Positions 12,101 through 24,270 are shown, counted from the stretch's first letter. The stretch: DNA of 64,000 nt from Isoperla grammatica (GCA_945910005.1 OX246749.1:27518843-27582842); one strand, 5' to 3'. Numbers and translations: made by a program. The notes: generated by a model not told the origin, from the letters alone.

Positions 12101-15100
12101 GCCCCATAGAGGCAGCTGCAAGATGATCATGTTTTAGTACGATGGGTAAGGGGGGGACATCAACAGCGCGAGGCGGCGATGTCAGTGGCTGACGTCAATG
12201 TACGCCCCATAGAGGCAGCTGCAAGATGATCATGTTTTAGTACGGTGGGTAAGGGGGGGACATCAACAGCGCGAGGCAGCGATGTCAGTGGCTGACGTCA
12301 ATGTACGCCCCATAGAGGCAGCTGCTAGATGATCATGTTTTAGTACGGTGGGTAAGAGGGAGACATCAACAGCGCGAGGCGGCGATGTCAGTGGCTGACG
12401 TCAATGTACGCCCCATAGAGGCAGCTGCTAGATGATCATGTTTTAGTACGGTGGGTAAGGGGGGGACATCAACAGCGCGAGGCAGCGATGTCAGTGGCTG
12501 ACGTCAATGTACGCCCCATAGAGGCAGCTGCAAGATGATCATGTTTTAGTACGGTGGGTAAGGGGGGGACATCAACAGCGCGAGGCAGCGATGTCAGTGG
12601 CTGACGTCAATGTACGCCCCATAGAGGCAGCTGCAAGATGATCATGTTTTAGTACGGTGGGTAAGGGGGGGACATCAACAGCGCGAGGCAGCGATGTCAG
12701 TGGCTGACGTCAATGTACGCCCCATAGAGGCAGCTGCTAGATGATCATGTTTTAGTACGGTGGGTAAGAGGGGGACATCAACAGCGCGAGGTGCGATGTC
12801 AGTGGCTGACGTCAATGTACGCCCCATAGAGGCAGCTGCTAGATGATCATGTTTTAGTACGGTGGGTAAGAGGGAGACATCAACAGCGCGAGGCAGCGAT
12901 GTCAGTGGCTGACGTCAATGTACGCCCCATAGAGGCAGCTGCTAGATGATCATGTTTTAGTACGGTGGGTAAGGGGGGGGACATCCTGCAGCGCGAGGCA
13001 GCGATGTCAGTGGCTGACGTCAATGTACGCCCCATAGAGGCAGCTGCAAGATGATCATGTTTTAGTACGGTGGGTAAGAGGGGGTCATCAACAGCGCGAG
13101 GCAGCGATGTCAGTGGCTGACGTCAATGTACGCCCCATAGAGGTAGCTGCAAGATGATCATGTTTTAGTACGGTGGGTAAGGGGGGGACATCCTGCAGCG
13201 CGAGGCAGCGATGTCAGTGGCTGACGTCAATGTACGCCCCATAGAGGCAGCTGCAAGATGATCATGTTTTAGTACGGTGGGTAAGAGGGGGACATCAACA
13301 GCGCGAGGCAGCGATGTCAGTGGCTGACGTCAATGTACGCCCCATAGAGGCAGCTGCAAGATGATCATGTTTTAGTACGGTGGGTAAGAGGGAGACATCA
13401 ACAGCGCGAGGCAGCGATGTCAGTGGCTGACGTCAATGTACGCCCCATAGAGGCAGCTGCAAGATGATCATGTTTTAGTACGGTGGGTAAGAGGGGGTCA
13501 TCAACAGCGCGAGGCAGCGATGTCAGTGGCTGACGTCAATGTTCGCGTCATAGAGGCAGCTGCAAGATGATCATGTTTTAGTACGGTGGGTAAGAGGGGG
13601 TCATCAACAGCGCGAGGCAGCGATGTCAGTGGCTGACGTCAATGTACGCCCCATAGAGGTAGCTGCAAGATGATCATGTTTTAGTACGGTGGGTAAGAGG
13701 GAGACATCAACAGCGCGAGGCAGCGATGTCAGTGGCTGACGTCAATGTACGCCCCATAGAGGCAGCTGCAAGATGATCATGTTTTAGTACGGTGGGTAAG
13801 AGGGAGACATCAACAGCGCGAGGCAGCGATGTCAGTGGCTGACGTCAATGTACGCCCCATAGAGGTAGCTGCAAGATGATCATGTTTTAGTACGGTGGGT
13901 AAGAGGGGGACATCAACAGCGCGAGGCAGCGATGTCAGTGGCTGACGTCAATGTACGCCCCATAGAGGTAGCTGCAAGATGATCATGTTATAGTACGGTG
14001 GGTAAGAGGGGGACATCCTGCAGCGCGAGGCAGCGATGTCAGTGGCTGACGTCAATGTACGCCCCATAGAGGCAGCTGCAAGATGATCATGTTTTAGTAC
14101 GGTGGGTAAGAGGGGGACATCAACAGCGCGAGGCAGCGATGTCAGTGGCTGACGTCAATGTACGCCCCATAGAGGCAGCTGCTAGATGATCATGTTATAG
14201 TACGGTGGGTAAGAGGGGGACATCCTGCAGCGCGAGGCAGCGATGTCAGTGGCTGACGTCAATGTACGCCCCATAGAGGTAGCTGCAAGATGATCATGTT
14301 TTAGTACGGTGGGTAAGAGGGGGTCATCAACAGCGCGAGGCAGCGATGTCAGTGGCTGACGTCAATGTACGCCCCATAGAGGTAGCTGCAAGATGATCAT
14401 GTTTTAGTACGGTGGGTAAGGGGGGGACATCCTGCAGCGCGAGGCAGCGATGTCAGTGGCTGACGTCAATGTACGCCCCATAGAGGTAGCTGCAAGATGA
14501 TCATGTTTTAGTACGGTGGGTAAGGGGGGGTCATCAACAGCGCGAGGCAGCGATGTCAGTGGCTGACGTCAATGTTCGCGTCATAGAGGCAGCTGCAAGA
14601 TGATCATGTTTTAGTACGGTGGGTAAGGGGGGGACATCCTGCAGCGCGAGGCAGCGATGTCAGTGGCTGACGTCAATGTACGCCCCATAGAGGCAGCAGC
14701 AAGATGATCATGTTTTAGTACGGTGGGTAAGAGGGGGTCATCAACAGCGCGAGGCAGCGATGTCAGTGGCTGACGTCAATGTTCGCGTCATAGAGGCAGC
14801 TGCAAGATGATCATGTTTTAGTACGGTGGGTAAGGGGGGGACATCAACAGCGCGAGGCAGCGATGTCAGTGGCTGACGTCAATGTACGCCCCATAGAGGC
14901 AGCTGCAAGATGATCATGTTTTAGTACGGTGGGTAAGGGGGGGACATCAACAGCGCGAGGCAGCGATGTCAGTGGCTGACGTCAATGTACGCCCCATAGA
15001 GGCAGCTGCAAAATGATCATGTTTTAGTACGGTGGGTAAGAGGGGGACACCAACAGCGCGAGGCAGCGATGTCAGTGGCTGACGTCAATGTACGCCCCAT

Positions 15101-16762
15101 AGAGGCAGCTGCAAGATGATCATGTTTAAGTACGGTGGGTAAGAGGGAGACATCAACAGCGCGAGGCAGCGATGTCAGTGGCTGACGTCAATGTACGCCC
15201 CATAGAGGCAGCTGCTAGATGATCATGTTTTAGTACGGTGGGTAAGGGGGGGACATCAACAGCGCGAGGCAGCGATGTCAGTGGCTGACGTCAATGTACG
15301 CCCCATAGAGGCAGCTGCTAGATGATCATGTTTTAGTACGGTGGGTAAGAGGGGGTCATCAACACCGCGAGGCAGCGATGTCAGTGGCTGACGTCAATGT
15401 ACGCCCCATAGAGGCAGCTGCTAGATGATCATGTTTTAGTACGGTGGGTAAGGGGGGGACATCAACAGCGCGAGGCAGCGATGTCAGTGGCTGACGTCAA
15501 TGTACGCCCCATAGAGGCAGCTGCAAGATGATCATGTTTTAGTACGGTGGGTAAGGGGGGGACACTAACAGCGCGAGGCAGCGATGTCAGTGGCTGACGT
15601 CAATGTACGCCCCATAGAGGCAGCTGCAAGATGATCATGTTTTAGTACGGTGGGTAAGGGGGGGACACTAACAGCGCGAGGCAGCGATGTCAGTGGCTGA
15701 CGTCAATGTACGCCCCATAGAGGCAGCTGCTAGATGATCATGTTTTAGTACGGTGGGTAAGGGGGGGACACTAACAGCGCGAGGCAGCGATGTCAGTGGC
15801 TGACGTCAATGTACGCCCCATAGAGGCAGCTGCAAGATGATCATGTTTTAGTACGGTGGGTAAGGGGGGGACATCCTGCAGCGCGAGGCAGCGATGTCAG
15901 TGGCTTACGTCAATGTACGCCCCATAGAGGCAGCTGCAAGATGATCATGTTTTAGTACGGTGGGTAAGGGGGGGACATCAACAGCGCGAGGCAGCGATGT
16001 CAGTGGCTGACGTCAATGTACGCCCCATAGAGGCAGCTGCAAGATGATCATGTTTTAGTACGGTGGGTAAGGGGGGGACATCAACAGCGCGAGGCAGCGA
16101 TGTCAGTGGCTGACGTCAATGTACGCCCCATAGAGGCAGCTGCTAGATGATCATGTTTTAGTACGGTGGGTAAGAGGGAGACATCAACAGCGCGAGGCAG
16201 CGATGTCAGTGGCTGACGTCAATGTACGCCCCATAGAGGCAGCTGCAAGATGATCATGTTTTAGTACGGTGGGTAAGAGGGGGTCATCAACAGCGCGAGG
16301 CAGCGATGTCAGTGGCTGACGTCAATGTACGCCCCATAGAGGCAGCTGCTAGATGATCATGTTTTAGTACGGTGGGTAAGAGGGAGACATCAACAGCGCG
16401 AGGCAGCGATGTCAGTGGCTGACGTCAATGTACGCCCCATAGAGGCAGCTGCAAGATGATCATGTTTTAGTACGGTGGGTAAGGGGGGGACATCAACAGC
16501 GCGAGGCAGCGATGTCAGTGGCTGACGTCAATGTACGCCCCATAGAGGCAGCTGCAAGATGATCATGTTTTAGTACGGTGGGTAAGAGGGGGTCATCAAC
16601 AGCGCGAGGCAGCGATGTCAGTGGCTGACGTCAATGTACGCCCCATAGAGGCAGCTGCAAAATGATCATGTTTTAGTACGGTGGGTAAGAGGGGGACATC
16701 AACAGCGCGAGGCAGCGATGTCAGTGGCTGACGTCAATGTACGCCCCATAGAGGCAGCTGCT
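9133..16762. repeat. 103-bp satellite array, about 74 copies, each with a TGACGTCA octamer
   Basis: Head-to-tail array in APN intron 1. The unit is 103 bp, or 104 bp in the variant with 'catcctgcagcg' in place of 'catcaacagcg'. The constant core includes GCGAGGCAGCGATGTCAGT, GGCTGACGTCAATGTACG and CCCCATAGAGGCAGCTGC. Nearly every copy holds TGACGTCA, the consensus cAMP-response (CRE/ATF) octamer; one copy at about 15,905 has TTACGTCA. Variant classes (gagggggaca, gagggagaca, ggggggaca, gggtca; GTTCGCGTCAT) recur in blocks, which suggests segmental expansion. No long open frame and no similarity to an APN exon were recognised. Confidence 0.97.
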
Positions 16763-16781
16763 TATCTTGATACAGTCGTCG

Positions 16782-16937
16782 TACATCTTCGGTAATGCTT
16801 CCGTCACGGCTTGGTGAGCGGCAGCCAACCAGCGGCCGTGGCTAATTCAAATACCTGCTCGGGTTGGCCGAGACCGTGAACACAATTTGTTATCTGTGAC
16901 GAAAGCATTACCGAAGTTGTTGTACGACGACCTTAAG
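16782..16937. repeat. Dispersed hairpin repeat, copy 1
   Basis: About 155 bp with inverted ends (TCTTCGGTAATGCTT at the left, AAGCATTACCGAAG at the right) and an internal GAGCGGCAGCCAACCAGCG plus GCTCGGGTTGGCCGAGACC. A second copy, over 85 percent similar by eye, lies at 49,207-49,350. It could be a tiny MITE or a structured SINE; no transposase and no convincing pol III boxes are visible. Confidence 0.7.
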
Positions 16938-17264
16938 AAGGTGCCGCTTTGCACAGTTATTCATTATAACTTGAAGATTGATTCAAGGTGACGAGACACG
17001 CTAGCATTCCATGCAGGACGCCATTTGCCAAGATGGCGTCCACAATCATGCACTGCTTATACCTCTGTTCCCTTTTGTCCGATATTCATTTATGTTTTTT
17101 TTAATGACACGTCTTAAATATTGTTATTTATTATCATTATTATTTTTTCACTCGTACCTCTCAGTTTGGCCACAAATAATTAATCAATCCAATCCCAATC
17201 TTTTCGTAAATGTGCGAGTAAATGGCCATGCGCAATCATCTAATTCATCAGAACAAGAACGAAC
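16938..17264. other. Spacer before the 47-bp satellite
   Basis: Non-coding. It contains a short perfect 9-bp hairpin (GGACGCCAT ... ATGGCGTCC, about 17,017-17,042), then AT-rich sequence running into the satellite. The reading frame across it has no recognisable domain. Confidence 0.5.
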
Positions 17265-18857
17265 GATTGCGCGCGCGTTTACCCTGAGGGACGTAGTTCT
17301 ACGGTCGGCCGCTCGGTGCGCGCGTTTACCCTGAGGGACGTAGTTCTACGGTCGGCCGCTCTGTGCGCGCGTTAACCCCGAGGGACGTAGTTCTACGGTC
17401 GGCCGGTCGGTAAGCGCGTTAACCCCGAGGGACGTAGTTCTACGGTCGGCCGCTCGGTGCGCGCGTTTACCCTTAGGGACGTAGTTCTACGGTCGGCCGC
17501 TCGGTGAGCGCGTTAACCCCGAGGGACGTAGTTCTACGGTCGGCCGCTCAGTGCGCGCGTTAACCCTGAGGGACGTAGTTCTACGGTCGGCCGTTCGGTG
17601 CGCGCGTTAACCCTGAGGGACGTAGTTCTACGGTCGGCCGCTCGGTGCGCGCGTTAACCCTGAGGGACGTAGTTCTACGGTCGGCCGCTCGGTGCGCGCG
17701 TTTACCCTGAGGGACGTAGTTCTACGGTCGGCCGCTTGGTGCGCGCGTTTACCCTGAGGGACGTAGTTCTACGGTCGGCCGCTCGGTGCGCGCGTTTACC
17801 CTGAGGGACGTAGTTCTACGGTCGGCCGCTTGGTGCGCGCGTCTACCCTGAGGGACGTAGTTCTACGGTCGGCCGCTCGGTGCGCGCGTTTACCCTGAGG
17901 GACGTAGTTCTACGGTCGGCCGCTCGGTGCGCGCGTTTACCCTGAGGGACGTAGTTCTACGGTCGGCCGCTCGGTGCGCGCGTCTACCCTGAGGGACGTA
18001 GTTCTACGGTCGGCCGCTTGGTGCGCGCGTTTACCCTGAGGGACGTAGTTCTACGGTCGGCCGCTCGGTGCGCGCGTTTACCCTGAGGGACGTAGTTCTA
18101 CGGTCGGCCGCTTGGTGCGCGCGTCTACCCTGAGGGACGTAGTTCTACGGTCGGCCGCTCGGTGCGCGTGTTTACCCCGAGGGACGTAGTTCTACGGTCG
18201 GCCACTCGGCGCGCGCGTTTACCCTTAGGGACGTTGTTCTACGGTCGGCCGCTCGGTGAGCGCGTTAACCCTGAGGGACGTAGTTCTACGGTCGGCCGCT
18301 CGGTGCGCGCGTTTACCCTTAGGGACGTAGTTCTACGGTCGGCCGCTCGGTGAGCGCGTTAACCCTGAGGGACGTAGTTCTACGGTCGGCCGCTCGGTGC
18401 GCGCGTTTACCCTGAGGGAGGTAGTTCTACGGTCGGCCGCTCGGTGCGCGCGTTTACCCTGAGGGACGTAGTTCTACGGTCGGCCGCTCGGCGCGCGCGT
18501 TTACCCCGAGGGACGTAGTTCTACGGTCGGCCGCTCGGTGCGCGCGTAAACCCTGAGGGACGTAGTTCTACGGTCGGCCGCTCGGTGCGCGCGTTTACCC
18601 TGAGGTACGTAGTTCTACGGTCGGCCGCTCTGTGCGCGCGTTAACCCTGAGGGACGTAGTTCTACGGTCTGCCGCTTGGTGCGCGAGTTAACCCTGAGGG
18701 ACGTAGTTCTACGGTCTGCCGCTCGGTACGCGAGTTAACCCTGAGGGACGTAGTTCTACGGTCGGCCGCTCGGTGCGCGCGTTTACCCTGAGGGACGTAG
18801 TTCTACGGTCGGCCGCTCGGTGCGCGCGTTTACCCTGAGGGACGTAGTTCTACGGTC
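17265..18857. repeat. 47-bp satellite, left block (about 34 copies)
   Basis: Unit core GACGTAGTTCTACGGTC, then GGCCGCTCGGTGCGCGCG, then TTTACCCTGAG, 47 bp in total and CpG-rich. Substitution variants (GTTAACC, GTCTACC, GAGCGCG) recur. The block ends abruptly at 18,857, where a LINE is inserted, and resumes at 24,271. Confidence 0.96.
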
Positions 18858-19056
18858 CGTCGTTGTCTGGTTATGTCTGCTGCATGAGTACAGACATGTG
18901 GTAGTTAAGTGCCGACTCCTACGGGGGGTCATAACTTAAGAATGAATTAAGGTATGGTCGATTTATTGTTTAGAGTAAGGAGGCCACTAGGTGGCTGGAT
19001 GTACTATTTGGTTAAGGATAATTTGTTGGTTTTCAGGGCCACGGGGGGGGGGGGGA

Positions 19057-21870
19057 TTAGCTGCGCCTCGGTCTTTTAGCCGGGCTACAGCAGTATGCTA
19101 TGCCAATTGAGGCTATTGGTCTGTTGTAACGGTCTCCTGGGAGAGCCGTTATTTCAGAGAGTTTCTTTATGTAGGGTAGTTTTGATTGTTGGGCTTTAGT
19201 GAAGAACGATGAGGCAAGTTTCTGGAGGTACGGGGTAACCTTCAGTATGCCCAGGGCCTCATGAAGTTCTATGGTGGGCGTGTACCGGTGTGCGCCAGTT
19301 ATTAGCTTTAGCGCCCGGTTCTGGACCGTTTGGAGACTGAGTAATGGAGTTTTGAAAGCGCTGGCCCACACCGGGGCTGCGTATGTAAATGTCGATCTAA
19401 GCAGGGATTTGTAGAGGACCATTTTCGTGCGTTGTGCCATGCCGCTTGCACGGAGTAGCGGCGACAGGCTTGCCAACTTGGCTTTAGTCTTCATTGTTAC
19501 TGACTTGACGTGTTGGCTCCAAGTAAGGCGACGATCCAGTACGACTCCCAGGCAGGTGCTAGTTTTATTCCAGGTGACCGGCTTGCCATCGATGGTGAGT
19601 GGCGGTTCCTGCTTATTCTTAAGGATGAAGGGGTTGGCGTGTCTGGGCCTGGGGTGACGCGTGAAGATGGTTGCCGTGGTTTTGTCGGCATTAAGGGTGA
19701 TTCTCCACTGGTGGTACCATGGTACGACTCTGTTTATGTATTTGGTGAGGCTTCGTAGCGCAAGAGCAGGGTGGCTACCTTGCGCCATTGCTGTGAAGTC
19801 ATCCGCGAAGATGCTGGTCATGACTTGTTCTGTTGGAGTCGGTAGCGGTATGTCATGGGTGTATATGCCATATAGTGAGGGCCCAAGGACGGAGCCTTGT
19901 GGCACTCCTGCCTGTATGGGGCGGGTGGTTGAAGTGGCTCCCGTGACATGGACGCTGAATGAGCGTTCAGTAAGGTAGGATTGTATAGTGCCGATAAGGT
20001 ACGGCGGCATACCTAGCCTGTACATCTTGATTAAGAGACCCTCGTGCCAGACACGGTCAAAGGCTTTCGCCACGTCCAGGAAAACTGCTGTTGTGACCTT
20101 GCTAGTGTTGAAGCCGTCGGTGATGTAGTCTGTTACGCGTGTGAGCGCATGGACGGTGGAGTGATGTGCTCTGAAGCCAAACTGGCAGTCTGGATGCACT
20201 TTGGTTGCCTCCATGACTTTGTGGAGTCTAGCTATGAGCACTCGCTCATACAGCTTAGCTAGCGTGCTTAATAGGCTGATCGGCCGGTAGCTTGTTGGGT
20301 CAGTTGGTGGCTTGTCTGGTTTCCTGAACGTGACAACCTTTGCGTGCTTCCATGGTGTGGGAAAGTGCTGGAGCTTGAGGGCTGCATTGAAGATGGAAAC
20401 GAGGAGTTCAACGGCCTGTACTGGAAGTTCTCTAACAGCGATCATGGTAATGCTATCGTGCCCAGGAGCTTTATTCCGCGGCAGTTTGGAAACTATGAGC
20501 GCTAGTTCTCGGATGGTGCATTCATCCTCGGCATCAAGGGTACCAGCTGGAGGGTGGTTGGTCTGGCATGTAGCAAGTTCCCGCAGTAGTCTGGTGGTGT
20601 CGGCTGTAGGTGGGTTCGGAACAAACTGATCTTGGAGTGCATCTGCCAGTGCTTCTGCTCTGCCATGCGGAGTGTGTACACGCCCGTTCGGGGTGGTGAG
20701 GGGGTGATCGAATGTCGGTTTCCGTTGCAGAGCTTTGGCTAACCTCCATAGCTTGGGTGTTGTTTGCGTGAGAGGGGCTGTGGTAGCTTCCCATAGTGCA
20801 GCTCGATGTTCGTTTAATTCGCGTCTGAGTGTTGCGCTCATTTTGTTGTATATAATATGTAGATCTGGGGTTCTGTGCCGCTGCCAGAGTCTGCGGGCTG
20901 CATTTTTAAGTTGCACTGATCTGGCAAGTCCTGGTGGTAGGTCGTACAGCGTGGTCTTGTTTCTGGTTGATGTTGGCACCGCTTGTTGCAGCCCGGTCTG
21001 GATTGATGTGGTGAGATTAGTGGTGAGTAGGTCTAATTCCTCGACTGCATTCATTTGTACCGGTGGTTCTGGAAGATGGTTGACTACTGTGGTTCGGAAC
21101 TTGACCCAGTCTGCCTTATGGAAGTTGTAGCGGGGCTGTTGCGCAGCGTGCACCGCATCCATATCGAGTTTAATGATGATAGGGTTGTGGTCTGATGTTA
21201 ATGCAGCATCCGTTTTAATCGTGTAATTTGTTGGTATATTGATAAGAAGAGCTATGTCTAGTACGTCCGCCCTCAGTCTGGCCAGGTGCGGGTAGTGAGT
21301 TGGGTGCGTTGGTCCAGCAACCTCGTAGTTGTGTGTTCTCGAATGTCTTCGCATGGCGTTCCCGGCAGCATTGCTTGTGCGCGAGTTCCAGTCTGGATGT
21401 TTCGCATTGAGGTCTCCTGCTATTACTCGCATGTGCTGTGTGTCTGCGAGGGCCGTTAGGTCGCTTTCGAGGAGGATGGTCGTGGTCTTCGGCGGTCGAT
21501 ATGCTGACACCAGTTGTATTGTTCCTAATGCTGTATGAACTCCGACTCCGATAGCCTCGATCGATGTAACAGTCGGGAGGGCTATGGGCTCGTGTTTTAT
21601 ATGGGACGCCACTAGGATGGCAACCCCTCCTCCTCTCGGTGGCTGCGTCCGGTTGGCCTGGGCCGGTGTCAGTGGGCGGTCTAGTCGATACACTATGTGG
21701 TTGGCTATGGTGAATCTGTCTGAGGGCAGCAGGTGCGTTTCGCTGAGCAACATCACATCTATGTGATTTTGTTGAATGTAGTGGAGGATTTCTTCACGTT
21801 TAGCTCTGAGGCCGCCGTTCGCATTCCAGGCGACAGTTTTTAGCGGGTGCGGCCTAAGGTTGTGCGCCAT
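19057..21870 (-). CDS. LINE ORF2: apurinic-like endonuclease plus reverse transcriptase, 937 aa
   Basis: Uninterrupted frame. The N-terminal endonuclease/exonuclease/phosphatase domain (residues about 10-240) shows WNANGG, LLSETHL, SAYRPP, AGDLNAKHPDWNS and SDHNPI. The reverse transcriptase (about 450-730) shows PGHDSI, SYRPISLLSTLAK, FGFR, FLDVAKAFDRVWH, QAGVPQGSVLGP, FADDFTAMA (FADD in place of the commoner YADD) and LNADKT. No C-terminal RNase H was recognised. In such elements this protein nicks the target and primes reverse transcription there. All catalytic blocks look intact, so the copy may be young or may supply activity to relatives. Its start codon overlaps the end of ORF1. Overlapping plus-strand frames here are shadows. 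Confidence 0.93.
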   Translation of the reverse strand: MAHNLRPHPLKTVAWNANGGLRAKREEILHYIQQNHIDVMLLSETHLLPSDRFTIANHIVYRLDRPLTPAQANRTQPPRGGGVAILVASHIKHEPIALPTVTSIEAIGVGVHTALGTIQLVSAYRPPKTTTILLESDLTALADTQHMRVIAGDLNAKHPDWNSRTSNAAGNAMRRHSRTHNYEVAGPTHPTHYPHLARLRADVLDIALLINIPTNYTIKTDAALTSDHNPIIIKLDMDAVHAAQQPRYNFHKADWVKFRTTVVNHLPEPPVQMNAVEELDLLTTNLTTSIQTGLQQAVPTSTRNKTTLYDLPPGLARSVQLKNAARRLWQRHRTPDLHIIYNKMSATLRRELNEHRAALWEATTAPLTQTTPKLWRLAKALQRKPTFDHPLTTPNGRVHTPHGRAEALADALQDQFVPNPPTADTTRLLRELATCQTNHPPAGTLDAEDECTIRELALIVSKLPRNKAPGHDSITMIAVRELPVQAVELLVSIFNAALKLQHFPTPWKHAKVVTFRKPDKPPTDPTSYRPISLLSTLAKLYERVLIARLHKVMEATKVHPDCQFGFRAHHSTVHALTRVTDYITDGFNTSKVTTAVFLDVAKAFDRVWHEGLLIKMYRLGMPPYLIGTIQSYLTERSFSVHVTGATSTTRPIQAGVPQGSVLGPSLYGIYTHDIPLPTPTEQVMTSIFADDFTAMAQGSHPALALRSLTKYINRVVPWYHQWRITLNADKTTATIFTRHPRPRHANPFILKNKQEPPLTIDGKPVTWNKTSTCLGVVLDRRLTWSQHVKSVTMKTKAKLASLSPLLRASGMAQRTKMVLYKSLLRSTFTYAAPVWASAFKTPLLSLQTVQNRALKLITGAHRYTPTIELHEALGILKVTPYLQKLASSFFTKAQQSKLPYIKKLSEITALPGDRYNRPIASIGIAYCCSPAKRPRRS

Positions 21871-23829
21871 TTTGAGTTGTTGCTGTTAAGGAAATACGTG
21901 CTACGCTGAGCAGGGTTTGGATTAATTGTATAATGATTGGGGATGAGTTCAGTGCTATGATGGTGTTTGCTAACTGTTCAATTATTTCCCATTGCTGGGC
22001 TGCGGCTTGGGTAGGAAATTGGGTGTGTTGCATCGGCGGGGGTTTGTGCGGATGAGGGTGCCGCTGGGGGCGTGAGTGTTGGCCCATCAGCGGGGGAAAT
22101 TCAGATTGTTGTAATAGGTAGGCTGATTGGCTGTCAGGATGGTTGCTGGTAGTGGCAGCTAGGTTACTGTTGGGGGGGGAGGGGTGGGAGATTTTCTCCT
22201 GTAGGAGGGAAGGGGGGTATGGCCTGTTATGTTGGCGGACGGATGGGACCGGTCGTTGCTGGTTTGGTTGGTACTGTAGCTGGTTTGGGAGGTTGGATGA
22301 GTTGCGCAAGGATGGCTGCTGGCGCGTAAGCACTCGCTGGCTCTGTTGTGGCTGTTCGGGATAGGCGGTTTCATTTGCAAATTGATTTTCCGGCGTCTGG
22401 TAGTGGTCCAGTCCTTGATTTTCACTGTATTGTTGGATGGTTGGGGCTTGGTCCTCGTAAATTTGGCTGTTTTGGTCAGTCTGCGTGTTGTTTTGGCGTC
22501 CGCCGGCTAATTGTCCGCTGGGGATGTGTCCACCGACTTCGCGTCCGCTGGCTTCATGTCTGCCGGATACATGTCCGCCGGTTAAACGTCCGCCCGCTTC
22601 ATGTCCGCGGTCGACGCGGAGGGGTTGCGCAGAGCCCTCCTCGCATCTCCTGCTCGCCTGATACCTGGATAAATCTTCGCCTGCCGTTGCCGTCGCGTAA
22701 TCAACGCCCTGACGTCGCGGCGCCGGGGGATATGTTCTCAGGGGGGGTCTATTTATTTCCCAATTATTTCCTCGTTCTGACTGATGGGCGGGGGTGGGAG
22801 GGGGTCTCCCCCTCCGACTTTGGTTTATTTGCGCGCGCTCATAGCGGGGGCATTTTGAGTAGTTGGCCGGGTGGGGGCCGCCGCAGTGGCAGCACTTGGC
22901 CGGTACTTCCTTGTTCTTGGGGCATGTAGTACTGAGGTGGGGCTCCGCGCATTTAAAGCAGCGGGGGGGGGGCAGTGCAAAACAGGCTGGAGTGGCCAAA
23001 GCCTTGGCAGCGGTAACACATGCGTACCTGCGTACCCTGGCGGTAGTGTTCAATGCTTACCCGTGTGTAACACACGTACTGGATGTCCCCGGGGGGTTTT
23101 TGGCTTGCCCCCAACTTGGATGTGACAACAAATAGTGGCAGTTTTCGTTTGGTGCCGTCCCTGCTGAGCATCTGTCTGACGTCATGGGGGGCATATCCCT
23201 GTGCCCCCAGGTCCTGCATGATGTCATCTTCGGCTGTAGAGATGTGTAGTCCCCTGATGACAAAGCGGGTCTGCCGGTCCCCGGCCCCCGCATAGGTGTG
23301 AAATGGATGATTTGCTGCCTGAAGTGTCTCAAGACAGGCGGCGCGGTCTTCTATAGTGGTTGTTTTAATAGCCACCGACCCTTCGGCCCTGACTATGAAT
23401 TCGAACTTGTTGTTACACGTCCTTGTGATGACGTCACGGAGTGCACGAAAGTCTGTTACGTTATGCACGACGACTGGTGGTAAGCTTGGCTTGGACTGCG
23501 GTGGTGGGGGGGGCTCTTGCTCCATGGAGTGGTTGGATTTAGCTTCGTAGTCATCAATAGATTGGGCTTCATCGTCTTCGCTGTTCTGTTCGAGGTCTGA
23601 TAGTACGTCAAACAGGTTACGCGTGGTGACTGACTGTTGGGCGGGGGAGACGTGGATGCTTCCTAGTGTTGCATTTTCTAGGTTTCTGCGCTTGCGCCTC
23701 TTTGGTGTTAAGAAGCTATGCGAAGGCGGGTCGTCGGTTCGAGTTGGTTTCGTTTTGAGTGGCGGTGGGGGGGGGGGGTGGGGGAGGGGGTTCTGTTAGT
23801 TGCTCTCGGGGGGGCTCTGGGGTGGCCAT
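21854..23829 (-). pseudogene. LINE ORF1 (gag-like), frame broken at two homopolymers
   Basis: The protein packages the element's RNA. The best start is the ATG at 23,829 (MATPEPPRE). The frame breaks in a 12-base C run (about 23,767-23,778 on the plus strand), resumes as KTKPTRTDDPPSHS and continues through SMEQEPPPPP to a first zinc knuckle (CYRCQGFGHSSLFC). It breaks again at a G run near 22,964-22,972. A second frame then carries two more knuckles (CFKCAEPHLSTTC and CCHCGGPHPANYSKC) and a Gln/Pro/Asn-rich tail ending at 21,854. Three CCHC knuckles in a row are typical of Jockey-type gag. Both breaks sit in homopolymers, so sequencing error is at least as likely as real decay. Confidence 0.8.
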
Positions 23830-24270
23830 AGTGGCAGATGAGTCTATTTGATTGGGGGGGGGGGGGGGGGAGATGAATGGTTGTTGTAGGTAGACAATAG
23901 GGGTAGTAGGTTCCCTAGGGAATTGAACTAGGCCTACTAATAACTATTGTGATACAATGGATGAGTCGGCACTTTTAGTAACTACCATGTGGGCTAGCCC
24001 AGGGGGTATTTCCCCTTAGACCAACCCTGTCTGTACTCACTGTGTGACCTCCTCGTCTGGGAATGATTGTTCCTTCCTTCCCGGGGGATGATGGTCCCCT
24101 ATGGTATGCTGGATGTGTCTCCTGGTCTGTGGGTGTCCCCTGCTAGTGGGGGGCGGTTCCCGCCGCGGACTGGAAATTTCCACTGTTGTTGTTATTCACT
24201 GAATGCACTTTGATAGTCGCTTGGGATCGTCGGAACAGGTCCGGCACCTTCAAGCTACAGCGTGGTGCTC

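Larger units (their letters stand above)
18858..24270 (-). mobile_element. Full-length non-LTR retrotransposon (Jockey-like LINE)
   Basis: 5,413 bp inserted in the 47-bp satellite. The 14-bp sequence GTAGTTCTACGGTC occurs on both sides (18,844-18,857 and 24,271-24,284), and removing the element restores an exact satellite unit, so this is a target-site duplication. The element lies on the minus strand: 5' end at 24,270, 5' UTR, ORF1 (gag with zinc knuckles), ORF2 (endonuclease and reverse transcriptase), short 3' UTR. No poly(A) tail is visible at 18,858, which is unusual for the Jockey clade. ORF1 and ORF2 overlap by 17 bases. Clade placement is from domain architecture only. Confidence 0.9.

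Noticed and set aside
9133..16762. Possible CRISPR array (regular repeats)
   Set aside because: Units are contiguous 103-bp tandem copies with no unique spacers, in a eukaryotic intron.
19427..23550. Plus-strand frames of 60-190 codons across the LINE
   Set aside because: They are complements of the minus-strand ORF1 and ORF2, with no domains of their own.
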